Assembly (NCBI GenBank): GCA_003513765.1
Contig: DONT01000009.1
Coordinates: forward strand, 52,182 to 116,181
Direction: 5' to 3'
Length of the DNA stretch: 64,000 bases
Source of the DNA: Jeotgalicoccus sp.
Lineage (GTDB): Bacteria > Bacillota > Bacilli > Staphylococcales > Salinicoccaceae
The notes beneath the pieces are model-generated. The model made no database searches, had not been told where the DNA came from, and saw only the letters and a program-made list of their open reading frames with translations. Positions 34,610 through 43,575 of this stretch are shown here, piece after piece. The translations under genes were made by a program, and so were the position numbers. Each line of letters opens with the position of its first letter. The first letter of the stretch is position 1.

Positions 34610-35068
34610 CTACTGACAGCCGTTTTCTCTGACTTCGTTATATAAATAAACAACGCAGTCATCTTTCAAGAGCAGGCTTTTATCTTCTTCTGCAATATCA
34701 TCGATGTGATCGACGAGCATCGGGCCATTTGTTTCATGGTAGTGTTTCAGCTGATCCAGCCGTTCGATGTTACAGCAGAATGCTGCTTTACTGAATGTTT
34801 CATCACCATCATGAACGGTATATGTACCGACAAAATGCAGGTTCCCTACCAAACCGCCGGTTTCTTCATATAGTTCACGCTGTGCGCCTTCGACGAGTGA
34901 TTCACCTTCATCTACTTTACCGCCCGGAAATTCGAGCCCGCGTTTTTTATGGTTCGTCAGTAAGAACTGGCCGTTAAACTTAGGAATAATCAGGACATGT
35001 TTCGTATTTTCTACGTAACTGTTGTTCAATGTGACACGTCTGCCTTCATAATCAGTAAATGTTTTCAT
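34610..35068 (-). CDS. ytkD: Nudix hydrolase, YtkD family (nucleoside triphosphatase)
   Basis: A 152-residue Nudix protein. Complete Nudix box GKVDEGESLVEGAQRELYEETGG (about residues 55-77) with all metal-binding Glu residues. The N-terminal MKTFTDYEGRRVTL and Nudix-box context match YtkD, which in Bacillus hydrolyses oxidised and normal purine nucleoside triphosphates. Start at 35068 behind AGGAGGA; an in-frame start at 35089 overlaps it. The pairing with yidD on the opposite strand is conserved in relatives. Confidence 0.85.
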   Translation of the reverse strand: MKTFTDYEGRRVTLNNSYVENTKHVLIIPKFNGQFLLTNHKKRGLEFPGGKVDEGESLVEGAQRELYEETGGLVGNLHFVGTYTVHDGDETFSKAAFCCNIERLDQLKHYHETNGPMLVDHIDDIAEEDKSLLLKDDCVVYLYNEVRENGCQ

Positions 35069-35143
35069 GTATAATCCTCCTAGTTGCACTCACGCAGATA
35101 TCAGCTTACAATAGTTGTATTAATTTTAAAAGGTGATGCTGCA

Positions 35144-35377
35144 ATGAAAAAAGTATTAATTGGCTCCGTTCATTTTTACCAGAAACATATTTCTCCAATG
35201 TCACCGCCGACTTGCCGGTTCTACCCCACATGTTCAAATTATGCGCTTGAAGCAGTTGCTGAACATGGTTCTTTAAAAGGCAGCTTTATGGCAACGAAAC
35301 GCATTTTAAAATGCCATCCGTTCCACGAAGGCGGTTTTGATCCGGTTCCTGTAAACATAAAGAAAAAACGTCAGTAA
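35144..35377 (+). CDS. yidD: Membrane protein insertion efficiency factor YidD
   Basis: A 77-residue basic, cysteine-containing protein with the family core VHFYQKHISPMSPPTCRFYPTCSNYALEAV and the later RILKCHPFHEGGFDPVP. YidD assists YidC-mediated membrane insertion. The start at 35144 begins the conserved MKKVLI; twenty upstream in-frame residues lack a ribosome site. Confidence 0.93.
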   Translation: MKKVLIGSVHFYQKHISPMSPPTCRFYPTCSNYALEAVAEHGSLKGSFMATKRILKCHPFHEGGFDPVPVNIKKKRQ

Positions 35378-35406
35378 TTATATTTCTTACTAGTCCATAC
35401 CTGTAT

Positions 35407-36777
35407 TTAATCGTTTAGAAACATTTTTTGGTTCTGACTGCGGGAAATTTTCCCGGTCGCTGTCATAATAATTTTATCGACGTAATGAATTTCTTTCGGC
35501 AGTTTATATTTCGCCAGATGCTCGCTTAGATGGTTCAGGAGTAATGTTTCATCGACTGCTTCTTCTAAAAGCAGCACCGGCACGCTCCCCCATTCGACGT
35601 CATCTTTTTTAATGACGACACAGCGGTCTACGCCGCTGATCATATAGACGGCATCTTCAATTTCTTTCGGATAAATATTCTCACCGCCGCTGATAATCAA
35701 GTCAGTACGTCTGTCCAGAATATACAAGTAGCCTTCATCATCAATTTGTGCAAGGTCTCCCGTATTAAAGTATCCGTCTTCTAATTTCAAATCCGCATTT
35801 AAATAATCTCTGACAACACTATCACCTTTAATTAACAGCTCATCGGTCTCCCGGTCTATTTTTATATCATAACCCTCTACATTACCGACAGCTCCGCTTA
35901 AAATTCTGGCATCTTTAGAAGAGATTTGAACAATTTGAGAGCATGTTTCAGTCATGCCGAATGAATTATACACAGGCAGTTCTTTTTCAATTGCTTCTTT
36001 TAAAAGTGACGGCGTTGTACTCGCGCCCCCGAGCAGCAGCCCTTTAAGCTGGTGTGTGCCTTCCATACTCATTAAACGTTTCAGCATTACAGGCACCATA
36101 CTCGTGTGAGTGACTTTATCTTTCTCTAAAATATTCCAGACACGCTTTTCATTAAATTTATTTTCAACGATTAAGGTAGATCCTGTCAGTACCGTTCTAA
36201 ACAGTATAGACAATCCTGAGATATGAAAAATCGGATTGACCATAAGCCAGGTGCTGTCGCTGTTATAATCGAAATGCTGCTGACAGTTACGGTGTGACGC
36301 CGCATGATTTTTATATGTCTGCGGCACTGCTTTCGCGCGTCCCGTCGTTCCTGATGTAAACATAATCGATAGAATATCATCCGGCTCAGGTTGATTAACG
36401 ATAAAGGTCTGTGTCTCAAGCTCAAATAAATCATCATAGTCAATCACTTCCACACCGGGAATATCCACCGGTGATGTCGCAATAACCGTTGTGACCGACA
36501 CATCTTTCAGCTGAGTACTGAGTTCAGCCTGCGTCAGACGTGTGTTCAGCATAACCATTTCCACGCCGAGCATCATCAGACCGTGAATCAGCTTAACTGA
36601 ATCCAGCGAGTTGTCGATATATAGACCCACGCGTTTTAGTTTGAGCGCCTGCATATGTGTACCGAGAGAATGTGCATGCATATACAGCATCTGATACGTC
36701 AGAGATTCATTATTATATTTAACAGCAATGTTATCAGGATAAGTGAAACTCGCTGTTTCAAGCCATTTGTAAGACAT
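35407..36777 (-). CDS. menE: o-Succinylbenzoate--CoA ligase
   Basis: A 456-residue ANL-superfamily adenylate-forming enzyme in menaquinone synthesis. Motifs: SIMFTSGTTGRAKAVPQTYKNH (P-loop), NSFGMTETCSQI, GYFNTGDLAQID and the C-terminal lysine in TATGKISRSQ. MenE, rather than a fatty-acid ligase, is inferred from its small size and its position after menB. It starts 57 nt after the menB stop; a hairpin with a T-run lies in that gap and may lower its expression. Its substrate is made by MenC, which is not encoded here. Confidence 0.9.
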   Translation of the reverse strand: MSYKWLETASFTYPDNIAVKYNNESLTYQMLYMHAHSLGTHMQALKLKRVGLYIDNSLDSVKLIHGLMMLGVEMVMLNTRLTQAELSTQLKDVSVTTVIATSPVDIPGVEVIDYDDLFELETQTFIVNQPEPDDILSIMFTSGTTGRAKAVPQTYKNHAASHRNCQQHFDYNSDSTWLMVNPIFHISGLSILFRTVLTGSTLIVENKFNEKRVWNILEKDKVTHTSMVPVMLKRLMSMEGTHQLKGLLLGGASTTPSLLKEAIEKELPVYNSFGMTETCSQIVQISSKDARILSGAVGNVEGYDIKIDRETDELLIKGDSVVRDYLNADLKLEDGYFNTGDLAQIDDEGYLYILDRRTDLIISGGENIYPKEIEDAVYMISGVDRCVVIKKDDVEWGSVPVLLLEEAVDETLLLNHLSEHLAKYKLPKEIHYVDKIIMTATGKISRSQNQKMFLND

Positions 36778-36788
36778 TACTTCACCTC

Positions 36789-36814
36789 AAAAACACCCAT
36801 CATAGACGGGTGTT
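36789..36814 (-). terminator. Hairpin between menB and menE (possible attenuator)
   Basis: AACACCC / GGGTGTT with a 9-nt loop and TTTTT on the minus strand, then the menE ribosome site GAGGTGAAG. Inside the operon, so partial termination is more likely than complete. Confidence 0.5.
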
Positions 36815-36834
36815 ATATTTTAAAACTATGAAAT

Positions 36835-37653
36835 TTACGGGAATTTAGGGAATTGATCGAAGTTTGGTTCACGTTTTTCTTTAAACGCGTCACGACCCTC
36901 TTTCGCTTCATCTGTAGTGTAATACAGAAGCGTTGCATCTCCGGCAAGCTGCTGCAGTCCTGCAAGACCGTCAGTATCAGCATTCATTGATGCTTTTAAG
37001 AAACGAAGTGCAGTTGGTGAGTGCTGTAAAATATCTTCACACCATTCAACAGTTTCATCTTCAAGACGCTCTAAAGGCACAACTGTGTTAACTAAGCCCA
37101 TGTCCAGTGCTTCCTGTGCGTCGTATTGACGGCATAGGTACCAGATTTCACGTGCTTTTTTGTGTCCAACAATGCGAGCTAAGTAGCCTGAACCGTAACC
37201 TGCATCAAATGAACCGACTTTAGGACCAGTCTGGCCGAATCGTGCATTCTCAGCAGCAATTGTTAAGTCACATACGACGTGCAGCACATGTCCCCCGCCG
37301 ATTGCGTAACCTGCAACCATTGCGATAACCGGTTTAGGAATCACACGGATTAAACGCTGTAAATCAAGAACGTTTAGACGCGGCACTTCATCAGAGCCAA
37401 CATATCCGCCGTGACCGCGTTTTTTCTGGTCTCCGCCTGAACAGAATGCAAGGTCGCCCTCACCTGTTAAAATAATTACGCCTACACGCTGATCGTCACG
37501 CGCACGTGTAAATGCATCGATCATTTCTGCAACAGTATCCGGAGTAAATGCGTTGCGCACTTCCGGACGGTTGATTGTTACTTTAGCAATACCGTTATAA
37601 TATTCATATTTTATTTCACTATATTCTTTAACTGTTTCCCAAACTCTAGTCAT
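36835..37653 (-). CDS. menB: 1,4-Dihydroxy-2-naphthoyl-CoA synthase
   Basis: A 272-residue crotonase-fold enzyme that closes the naphthoquinone ring. Features: FCSGGDQKKRGHGGYVG (active-site loop of MenB), IAMVAGYAIGGGHVLHVVCDLTIAAENARFGQTGPKVGSFDAGYG with the conserved Asp, and REIWYLCRQYDAQEALDMGLVN; the C-terminus ends in the family's PNFDQFPKFP. Its ATG overlaps the menH stop (ATGA). Length matches staphylococcal MenB. Confidence 0.97.
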   Translation of the reverse strand: MTRVWETVKEYSEIKYEYYNGIAKVTINRPEVRNAFTPDTVAEMIDAFTRARDDQRVGVIILTGEGDLAFCSGGDQKKRGHGGYVGSDEVPRLNVLDLQRLIRVIPKPVIAMVAGYAIGGGHVLHVVCDLTIAAENARFGQTGPKVGSFDAGYGSGYLARIVGHKKAREIWYLCRQYDAQEALDMGLVNTVVPLERLEDETVEWCEDILQHSPTALRFLKASMNADTDGLAGLQQLAGDATLLYYTTDEAKEGRDAFKEKREPNFDQFPKFP

Positions 37654-38444
37654 GAGTTATCCTCCTCTAAGTACTTTCGTACTAAGTTTATGTACGCTTC
37701 GTAATTTTCAAGATGAATATTGTGACCGCAATTTTCAACTATATCCAGTTTAGCACTTTTCAGCCGTTCTGACATCGTTTCCGCCACCTTGATAAACTTC
37801 TTATCTTCACTGCCTGTAATTAAATAAAAATGGTTATTCAGACCGCTTAAATCATTCCAGTATGACCGCTGCACACCCGTGCCGTATTTCAACAGGCTGT
37901 CCGCCGCTTCAGCCGGAATCTGCTGCAAGCGCTCGTCAAGCTGTACTTGCAGCAGAGATTCGTCAACATGCTGCTGAGTTTGAAAGAGCGGCATACTTTG
38001 CCAAAAATTTAGAAATTCATTATAATCACTGACGATTGATTCACTGCGCTTCTGATCTAGAGTGAGCCGTTCAGCTTTCTTGTTGCCGTCAGCAATGCCC
38101 GGTGACGCACTTTCCAAAATACATTTTTCAAGACGTTCCGGAAATTGAGCAGTTAACGCAAGCGCAGTCCGTCCCCCCATCGAGTAACCGAGCACATCGA
38201 AAGTTTTAATGTTGTGACGGTCGGCAATCGCAATAAGTCCATCGGCAATATCTTCCATACAGTAATCATGTGAAGTACTGTTCGTTTCGCCGAAGCCGGG
38301 TAAATCAACTAAGATGACGCTGCGTAAATCGCTTAATCCTTCGGCAATCTTTCTCATGCTTTCTTTAGACGATAAAAACCCGTGCAGCAGCATAATCGTT
38401 TTTGGCTGATTATTATCAATCAGCTCGTAATTAAAATTCAGCAT
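37650..38444 (-). CDS. menH: 2-Succinyl-6-hydroxy-2,4-cyclohexadiene-1-carboxylate synthase
   Basis: A 264-residue alpha/beta hydrolase. Unlike the paralogue at 8.6 kb, the nucleophile elbow is intact (LGYSMGGRTALAL), with LHGFLSSKES at the oxyanion hole, Asp in ITGSEDKKF and His in NCGHNIHLEN. It eliminates pyruvate from the MenD product. Overlaps menD by 14 nt and menB by 4 nt in one operon. Confidence 0.94.
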   Translation of the reverse strand: MLNFNYELIDNNQPKTIMLLHGFLSSKESMRKIAEGLSDLRSVILVDLPGFGETNSTSHDYCMEDIADGLIAIADRHNIKTFDVLGYSMGGRTALALTAQFPERLEKCILESASPGIADGNKKAERLTLDQKRSESIVSDYNEFLNFWQSMPLFQTQQHVDESLLQVQLDERLQQIPAEAADSLLKYGTGVQRSYWNDLSGLNNHFYLITGSEDKKFIKVAETMSERLKSAKLDIVENCGHNIHLENYEAYINLVRKYLEEDNS

Positions 38445-40098
38445 TATCCACCAGATTTTTAAGCTGCTGTTTCAGTTCGTTATGACTTGTCAGATTATGT
38501 TCTCTGTCTGTTTTAATCTCGATCATCTGACGGCCCGATTGATTCAGCATGTCTTTCGTTAATTCATCAGCATTTTCAATATGAACATATTCGTAATCAT
38601 AGAGTTTCGCCGCATGTTCAAAGTTCAAGTCAAGCGGTGTGCCGAATAATCTTTCGAAATGCGGTTTATGTGCATACTGCGGCAGGTAGCTGAAAATATT
38701 GCCCCCGTTATTATTGAAAACAATCACCGTAAAGTCGATATTTTCGAGCTTGGCCATTAAGAGACTGTTGATGTCGTGGTTCATCGACACGTCACCAATA
38801 AGCATTGTGACCTGTTCTTTCGTACCAATACCCAGTGCACTTGAAATGACTCCGTCAATACCGTTAGCACCGCGGTTGGCGAATACCTCATGTTTGACGC
38901 GGGTATCGTAGCGTTCGAAATCCCTAATCGGCATACTGCTCGATAAGAAGAATGTCCGTGCCTCGTCCGTAGCTTGAATAATGTCATAGACATATCTGCC
39001 TTCATCGTCAAATTTTTCTATATGCTTATCAATATAAGCGTGAATATCTTTCGACAATGTGATGAAACGTTCTTTAACTTCACTCTTGAAATTATCATTA
39101 ATCATTCTTGGCAGAATTTCATTCACTGTACCGACATACGTTTCACCCGGCGTTACCGGGAACGGTTTAATGTCCTGGAACTCACTGATTAAATACTGCT
39201 GTACTGTTGTCTGTTTTAAAAATGCATTCGTCTGTTTTGATGTGACCGGCTCGCCGATACGGATAATAAAATCTACATTGCGGTTAATGTATTCACGGTG
39301 CTTGTCGCCGAAGTTCGAAAACATCATATCGTGATTGACAATCCCATCTTTCACATCAGTACGTAAATTCTGACGCGGGTCAAAGACAGTAATAATATTA
39401 CCCTGTTCAAGAACTGGTTTCAGCGGTGTTAAATCTTCTGCTGTTTCACCGATAATTACTAAACCTGTCCCGGTTAATTTTTCAATATTCCCAGGTAACG
39501 TCATGGCCGGGACTCGTTTTTTCTGTCTACGCTTAAATAAATCGAGACGCTCGATGTTCGGCATAATCGGTTCGCGGACCGGAATATTAAAATGCACCGG
39601 CCCCATATTAATCCCGTTAAAATACTGGCTTGCCTGCAGCACTTTATCGTTAATTAACAATTCCGCACTGTCATGGTCGTCAGCAATCGGCAGTTCCGTC
39701 TGATAGCGGACGAAGTTGCTGTACATATTGTTTTGTTCAATCGCCTGCGGTGCCCCCACATTTTTAAGTTCATGCGGGCGGTCCGATGTCAGAACAATTA
39801 AGGGCAGATGACTCAGTCCTGCTTCACTGACAGCGGGCGTATAATTTGCCGCTGCTGTGCCTGATGTACATAGTATGCCTACGGGCTGACGGTTCTTTTT
39901 AGTAAGCCCGGCAGCAAAATACCCGGCACCCCGCTCGTCAGGGTGAATGTAAGTCCTGATACCTTCGTGCAGTTCAGCCGCAATTGCAAGCGGCGTTGAG
40001 CGCGAGCCCGGGCTGATAACCAGTTCGCTCATGCCGTATTCATACAGTGCATCTATAATACTAAACGTTTGTACCGTCAGTGCTTCTGTGTAACTCAT
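38431..40098 (-). CDS. menD: 2-Succinyl-5-enolpyruvyl-6-hydroxy-3-cyclohexene-1-carboxylate synthase
   Basis: A 555-residue thiamine-diphosphate enzyme. N-terminal SPGSRSTPLAIAAELHEG (residues about 30-47), GTAAANYTPAVSEAGLSHLPLIVLTSDRP, and the ThDP-binding MLIGDVSMNHDINSLLMAK...VIFNNNGGNIFSYLP (Mg2+/ThDP motif GDxx(26)NN). It joins isochorismate and 2-oxoglutarate. Starts within the last 38 nt of menF with GGAGGCG upstream. Confidence 0.95.
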   Translation of the reverse strand: MSYTEALTVQTFSIIDALYEYGMSELVISPGSRSTPLAIAAELHEGIRTYIHPDERGAGYFAAGLTKKNRQPVGILCTSGTAAANYTPAVSEAGLSHLPLIVLTSDRPHELKNVGAPQAIEQNNMYSNFVRYQTELPIADDHDSAELLINDKVLQASQYFNGINMGPVHFNIPVREPIMPNIERLDLFKRRQKKRVPAMTLPGNIEKLTGTGLVIIGETAEDLTPLKPVLEQGNIITVFDPRQNLRTDVKDGIVNHDMMFSNFGDKHREYINRNVDFIIRIGEPVTSKQTNAFLKQTTVQQYLISEFQDIKPFPVTPGETYVGTVNEILPRMINDNFKSEVKERFITLSKDIHAYIDKHIEKFDDEGRYVYDIIQATDEARTFFLSSSMPIRDFERYDTRVKHEVFANRGANGIDGVISSALGIGTKEQVTMLIGDVSMNHDINSLLMAKLENIDFTVIVFNNNGGNIFSYLPQYAHKPHFERLFGTPLDLNFEHAAKLYDYEYVHIENADELTKDMLNQSGRQMIEIKTDREHNLTSHNELKQQLKNLVDNAEF

Positions 40099-41455
40099 TA
40101 GTAGTCGCCTCCAAGACGTTCAACATCGGTGTGAATTTAACTTCCGTTTCTAAAAATTCAGCTTCCGGATCCGATCCTTTAACGATGCCGCAGCCGGCAA
40201 ATAATGTCGCACTGCGTGCAGAAATCAGCATCGAACGGAGTCCGACAGCAAATTCACAGTCCTTATCTTCATGAATAATACCGAGCGGTGCTGCGTACAG
40301 TCCTCTTGTGCCGTATTCATGTTCTTTAATATAATCTTTTGCCAGGTTTTTCGGCAGACCGCCTACTGCTGGCGTCGGGTGAATCTGTTTTAATATCTTA
40401 AACTCATCGGAATCTTTTTTCAACATTGCCTGAATCGGTGTAAATAAATGATAAATATATTTATTTTCCATCAGCAGAGGATTCTTTTTATAGTTGAGTC
40501 CTTCTGAAAACGGCACGATATCACTGACGATTGATTCTCTGACAATGCGATGTTCAAACAAGTTTTTTTCGTCGTTCAGTAAAAACTCTTTTTGAAGTGT
40601 ATTTTCTTCTGTGTCCTTAACCCGCTGAATAGAACCTGCGATTGCATTCGTAGTCAGTTGTTCCCCGTCGATAGAAAATAGCTTCTCGGGTGTTTTTGAA
40701 ACGAAGGTCGATTTCCCTTTTTCATAGTAGATCGTATACGTATCCGCCTCATCTTTTAAGCGTCTGATTAAATACAGACGTTTTGCCTTCGACTCAAAAG
40801 TAATGAGTTTCTGGCGGGCAAGCACAACTTTTTTAAACTCGTCGTTTAAATTATTTACAGCTTCTTCAACGAGGAGCTTCCACTCATTCGGAAAAATATC
40901 ACGCTTACTTTTAACGACCGGTTTTTCTTTCTCTGTAATTTCGACATTTTCTATTCCTGATAACACTCCGTCAATTTCCTCAAGCAGCCCGTCCATATTC
41001 AGCTCTGTTTTGCTGCGGGTTAAAAATACTTCATTCTTTTTAAGATCAAACTGCCACTCGGGCAAATGGAATTCAACCATTTTAAAGTCATTCCACTCAT
41101 CGGTCGTGTCTTTATCATCAAATAAGGTACCGCCAAATAAGCTCAGTTTAGATTTTAAATCATCTCCGAGCTTTTCCTGCTGCAGTTTCCTATACAGCGC
41201 CTTTTTACTGTCTGCTGTCGCTTCAGGCTGAAACTTATCGCGCCACATGCTTTCGATATAATTGATGCCGACAACATTATAGGTGCTGTCTTTTGACTTG
41301 AACCAATAGCGTGAGCCCTTTGATTCATTAAAATATGTAAATATTTTTTCTTCGTCAATATTATACTCATCCATAGGGATATGCAGTGTAAGATATTGCT
41401 TGTCCGAATCCAGACTGATATTCTCTATAAATGTTCGAGACGATTGTAATTTCAT
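40061..41455 (-). CDS. menF: Isochorismate synthase
   Basis: A 464-residue chorismate-utilising enzyme. Conserved C-terminal domain: FKKVVLARQKLITF, NAIAGSIQRVKD (GT/S-type active-site strand), DEKNLFEHRIVRESIVSD, HPTPAVGGLP and YAAPLGIIHEDKDCEFAVGLRSMLI, with GCGIVKGSDPEAEFLETEVKF at the end. It converts chorismate to isochorismate as the entry step to menaquinone. First gene of menFDHB(E), divergent from menA. Confidence 0.94.
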   Translation of the reverse strand: MKLQSSRTFIENISLDSDKQYLTLHIPMDEYNIDEEKIFTYFNESKGSRYWFKSKDSTYNVVGINYIESMWRDKFQPEATADSKKALYRKLQQEKLGDDLKSKLSLFGGTLFDDKDTTDEWNDFKMVEFHLPEWQFDLKKNEVFLTRSKTELNMDGLLEEIDGVLSGIENVEITEKEKPVVKSKRDIFPNEWKLLVEEAVNNLNDEFKKVVLARQKLITFESKAKRLYLIRRLKDEADTYTIYYEKGKSTFVSKTPEKLFSIDGEQLTTNAIAGSIQRVKDTEENTLQKEFLLNDEKNLFEHRIVRESIVSDIVPFSEGLNYKKNPLLMENKYIYHLFTPIQAMLKKDSDEFKILKQIHPTPAVGGLPKNLAKDYIKEHEYGTRGLYAAPLGIIHEDKDCEFAVGLRSMLISARSATLFAGCGIVKGSDPEAEFLETEVKFTPMLNVLEATTNELHRSTDGTNV

Positions 41456-41571
41456 GAGTCACACTACTTTCATCATAATTAGCTTTATTTTATCATTTTT
41501 TATCTACTGTGTGTATGGACAAGTCTTAAATATGATAAAATTATAGCCATCATGTTTTAAAGGAGAAAGTC

Positions 41572-42489
41572 ATGCAGGAAGCACAAGTACATACAGGATT
41601 TAAAAAATATTTGATGCTGACGCGCCCGCACACTTTAACAGCAAGTTTTGTACCTGTTTTTGTCGGGACGGCAAGCGTATTATTATTTGCGGATATCCGC
41701 TGGGGAATGTTTTTCCTTATGCTTATCGCCACAATTTTAATACAGTCAGCAACGAACATGTTTAACGAATACTATGATTTTAAACGCGGTCTGGATTCTC
41801 ATGAATCTGTCGGTATCGCAGGCGCCATCGTAAGAAACGGCATGAGCCCGCGCCTCGTACTGACAATCGCTCTTATATTTTACGGCATTGCTGCTGTTAT
41901 CGGTATTATCATTACGATAAATTCATCATGGTGGATACTGATAATCGGTGCTGTATCAATGGCTGTCGGCTACTTGTACACAGGCGGTCCTTTCCCGATA
42001 TCCTGGACGCCGTTCGGTGAAATTTTTGCAGGCTTCTTTATGGGTACTGTAATTATTATGATTACATTCTACATTCATACCGGCACGCTGCACGTATTTC
42101 CTTTATTAATGTCTATCCCTCCCGCAATTACAATTGGGCTGTTGAATATGGCAAATAATATACGCGACCGCAGAAAAGATAAAGAAAGTGGACGTAAAAC
42201 TTTTGTCATTCTCGTCGGCAAACCGTTCGCCGTAATGACATCTGCTGCACTGCTCTTGTTCAGCTATATCTTTTTAATTTATATCGCATTCTTTACGCCG
42301 ATGGGCTCTGTTTTTCTGCTCATTCCGCTGTTATCTGCACCACTTGCGATAAAGACAATTATGCTGATGCGTAAAGGCGATACACCAATTGAACTGATTC
42401 CGGCAATGGCATCGATGGGTAAACTAAATACGATAATGGGACTACTCCTTACTATCGGCTTAATTATTTACGGTGTGACCGGCGTATAA
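41572..42489 (+). CDS. menA: 1,4-Dihydroxy-2-naphthoate polyprenyltransferase
   Basis: A 305-residue UbiA-family membrane protein with about eight helices. The two Asp-rich prenyl-diphosphate sites are intact: NMFNEYYDFKRGLDSHES (about residues 62-79) and NNIRDRRKDKESGRKT (about 197-212). It attaches the isoprenoid tail to dihydroxynaphthoate. AAAGGAG ribosome site. Divergent from menF across 116 bp. Confidence 0.95.
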   Translation: MQEAQVHTGFKKYLMLTRPHTLTASFVPVFVGTASVLLFADIRWGMFFLMLIATILIQSATNMFNEYYDFKRGLDSHESVGIAGAIVRNGMSPRLVLTIALIFYGIAAVIGIIITINSSWWILIIGAVSMAVGYLYTGGPFPISWTPFGEIFAGFFMGTVIIMITFYIHTGTLHVFPLLMSIPPAITIGLLNMANNIRDRRKDKESGRKTFVILVGKPFAVMTSAALLLFSYIFLIYIAFFTPMGSVFLLIPLLSAPLAIKTIMLMRKGDTPIELIPAMASMGKLNTIMGLLLTIGLIIYGVTGV

Positions 42490-42567
42490 ACTCTCCCCTC
42501 GAAAATTGTGTTTCTTCTTTTCAAGGAATATAATGTAGATGAAACAAACAATATAGGGGGATTTATC

Positions 42568-43152
42568 ATGCAGTTAAAACGCACGTTATTCGCGGGAGGA
42601 CTTCTAAGTATGCTTTTACTTGCCGCATGTAATGGGGACAGCACTGAAGAAGCTGGTACAGAAGAAGAAACACCTGCTGAAGAAACTACAGGAGAAGAAA
42701 CTTCAGAAGATGGATTATCGTATTCAGGAGTTAATGGGGATTACAGCTTCACAAACTTCACACCGGTTGAAGTGCCGGCAACTGACGCTGAAGGCAATGA
42801 CATGACAATTCAGGCAGTCGCTGCTGAATTCGAATATACGAATACTTCAGAACGCACATCAACGCCGTCGGAAGCATTCAGCCTCGACCTTGCAATACGC
42901 CAAGTGAGTGAAGACGGTGAAGCACCAACAGAAAATTATACGATGGACCTTGAAGACGAAGGTGAATTTGCAGAAGGCAAAGCAGCTTCAGCTGAGTTAG
43001 TCGAACCGGGCGAAAGCGCAACAGCAGTTGTCGCTTACGGTCCGCTTGACCCTGAACTCGCTACCCACCTTCAAGCAAGAGAAAATCCAATTGAAGAAAC
43101 TGAATCAATGGATCATGAGATCGAGCTTGAATTAGCACCAGCAGAAGAGTAA
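42568..43152 (+). CDS. Acidic lipoprotein with a DUF4352/DUF5067-like domain
   Basis: A 194-residue exported lipoprotein. Lipobox LLLAAC puts the lipidated Cys at residue 21; then about 35 residues of Glu/Thr-rich linker, then a beta-rich domain with YSFTNFTPVEVPATD, AVAAEFEYTNTSERTSTPSEAFSLDLAIRQ, and a C-terminal strand; this resembles telokin-like or Ig-like lipoprotein domains found in Bacillota. The ATG at 42568 has GGGGG at 7 nt. Function unknown. Confidence 0.72.
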   Translation: MQLKRTLFAGGLLSMLLLAACNGDSTEEAGTEEETPAEETTGEETSEDGLSYSGVNGDYSFTNFTPVEVPATDAEGNDMTIQAVAAEFEYTNTSERTSTPSEAFSLDLAIRQVSEDGEAPTENYTMDLEDEGEFAEGKAASAELVEPGESATAVVAYGPLDPELATHLQARENPIEETESMDHEIELELAPAEE

Positions 43153-43163
43153 TAGATTTTAAG

Positions 43164-43194
43164 ACAATGCCATTTCAAATGGCGTTGTTTTTTT
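43164..43194 (+). terminator. Terminator of the acidic lipoprotein gene
   Basis: ACAATGCCAT / ATGGCGTTGT with a T-run. Confidence 0.85.
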
Positions 43195-43208
43195 GTTTTG
43201 GGGACGAC

Positions 43209-43531
43209 GGAGTTCTATGGAATAAGCTCATCGCGTTCCGAAAACGCTGGGATTTCGATGAAATAAACTCTTTGAATTCAAAACTCTCGGGATTTCGATG
43301 AAATAAACTCATTGAACTTCAAAACTCTCGGGATTTCGATGAAACAAACTCATAGAACTCCAAAACTCTCGGGATTTCGATGAAACAAACTCATAGAACT
43401 CCAAAACTCTCGGGATTCCGATGAAACAAACTCATTGAATTCCGAAACTCTCAGGATTCCGATGAAACAAACTCATTGAATTCCTAAACCTCCAGGATTC
43501 CGATGAAACCAGTTCATCGAGATTCCGACAT
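43209..43531. repeat. 41-bp tandem repeat array (about eight units)
   Basis: Units begin GATT(T/C)CGATGAAA at 43251 (40 bp), 43291, 43332, 43373, 43414, 43455 and 43496 (partial), with a degenerate one from 43209. Units 43332 and 43373 are identical; the rest differ by a few bases, and divergence rises toward both ends. The period is not a multiple of 3 and no frame stays open, so this is non-coding. Contiguous units without spacers exclude CRISPR. Confidence 0.92.
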
Positions 43532-43568
43532 AAAAATAAGCCGCCCTTAAGTTGAAAAGGACGGCTTA
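43532..43568 (-). terminator. Terminator of the membrane-anchored protein gene
   Basis: TAAGCCGCCCTT / AAGGACGGCTTA (one mismatch), T-rich after it on the minus strand. Confidence 0.7.
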
Positions 43569-43575
43569 CAATACA

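Larger units (their letters stand above)
43195..43575. other. Non-coding stretch made of tandem repeats and a terminator
   Basis: About 380 bp with no supported gene. It is almost wholly the 41-bp repeat array plus the terminator of the membrane protein at 43576. Confidence 0.7.

Noticed and set aside
34420..34662. 80-codon minus-strand open frame between pckA and ytkD
   Set aside because: It runs through the ytkD terminator palindrome and the 41-bp repeats; composition does not look like a protein.
43209..43531. Possible CRISPR array
   Set aside because: Units are contiguous 41-bp repeats with no unique spacers and no cas genes nearby.
43209..43531. Possible repeat-containing surface protein gene
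   Set aside because: Period of 41 bp breaks the reading frame at each unit, and stops occur in every frame.
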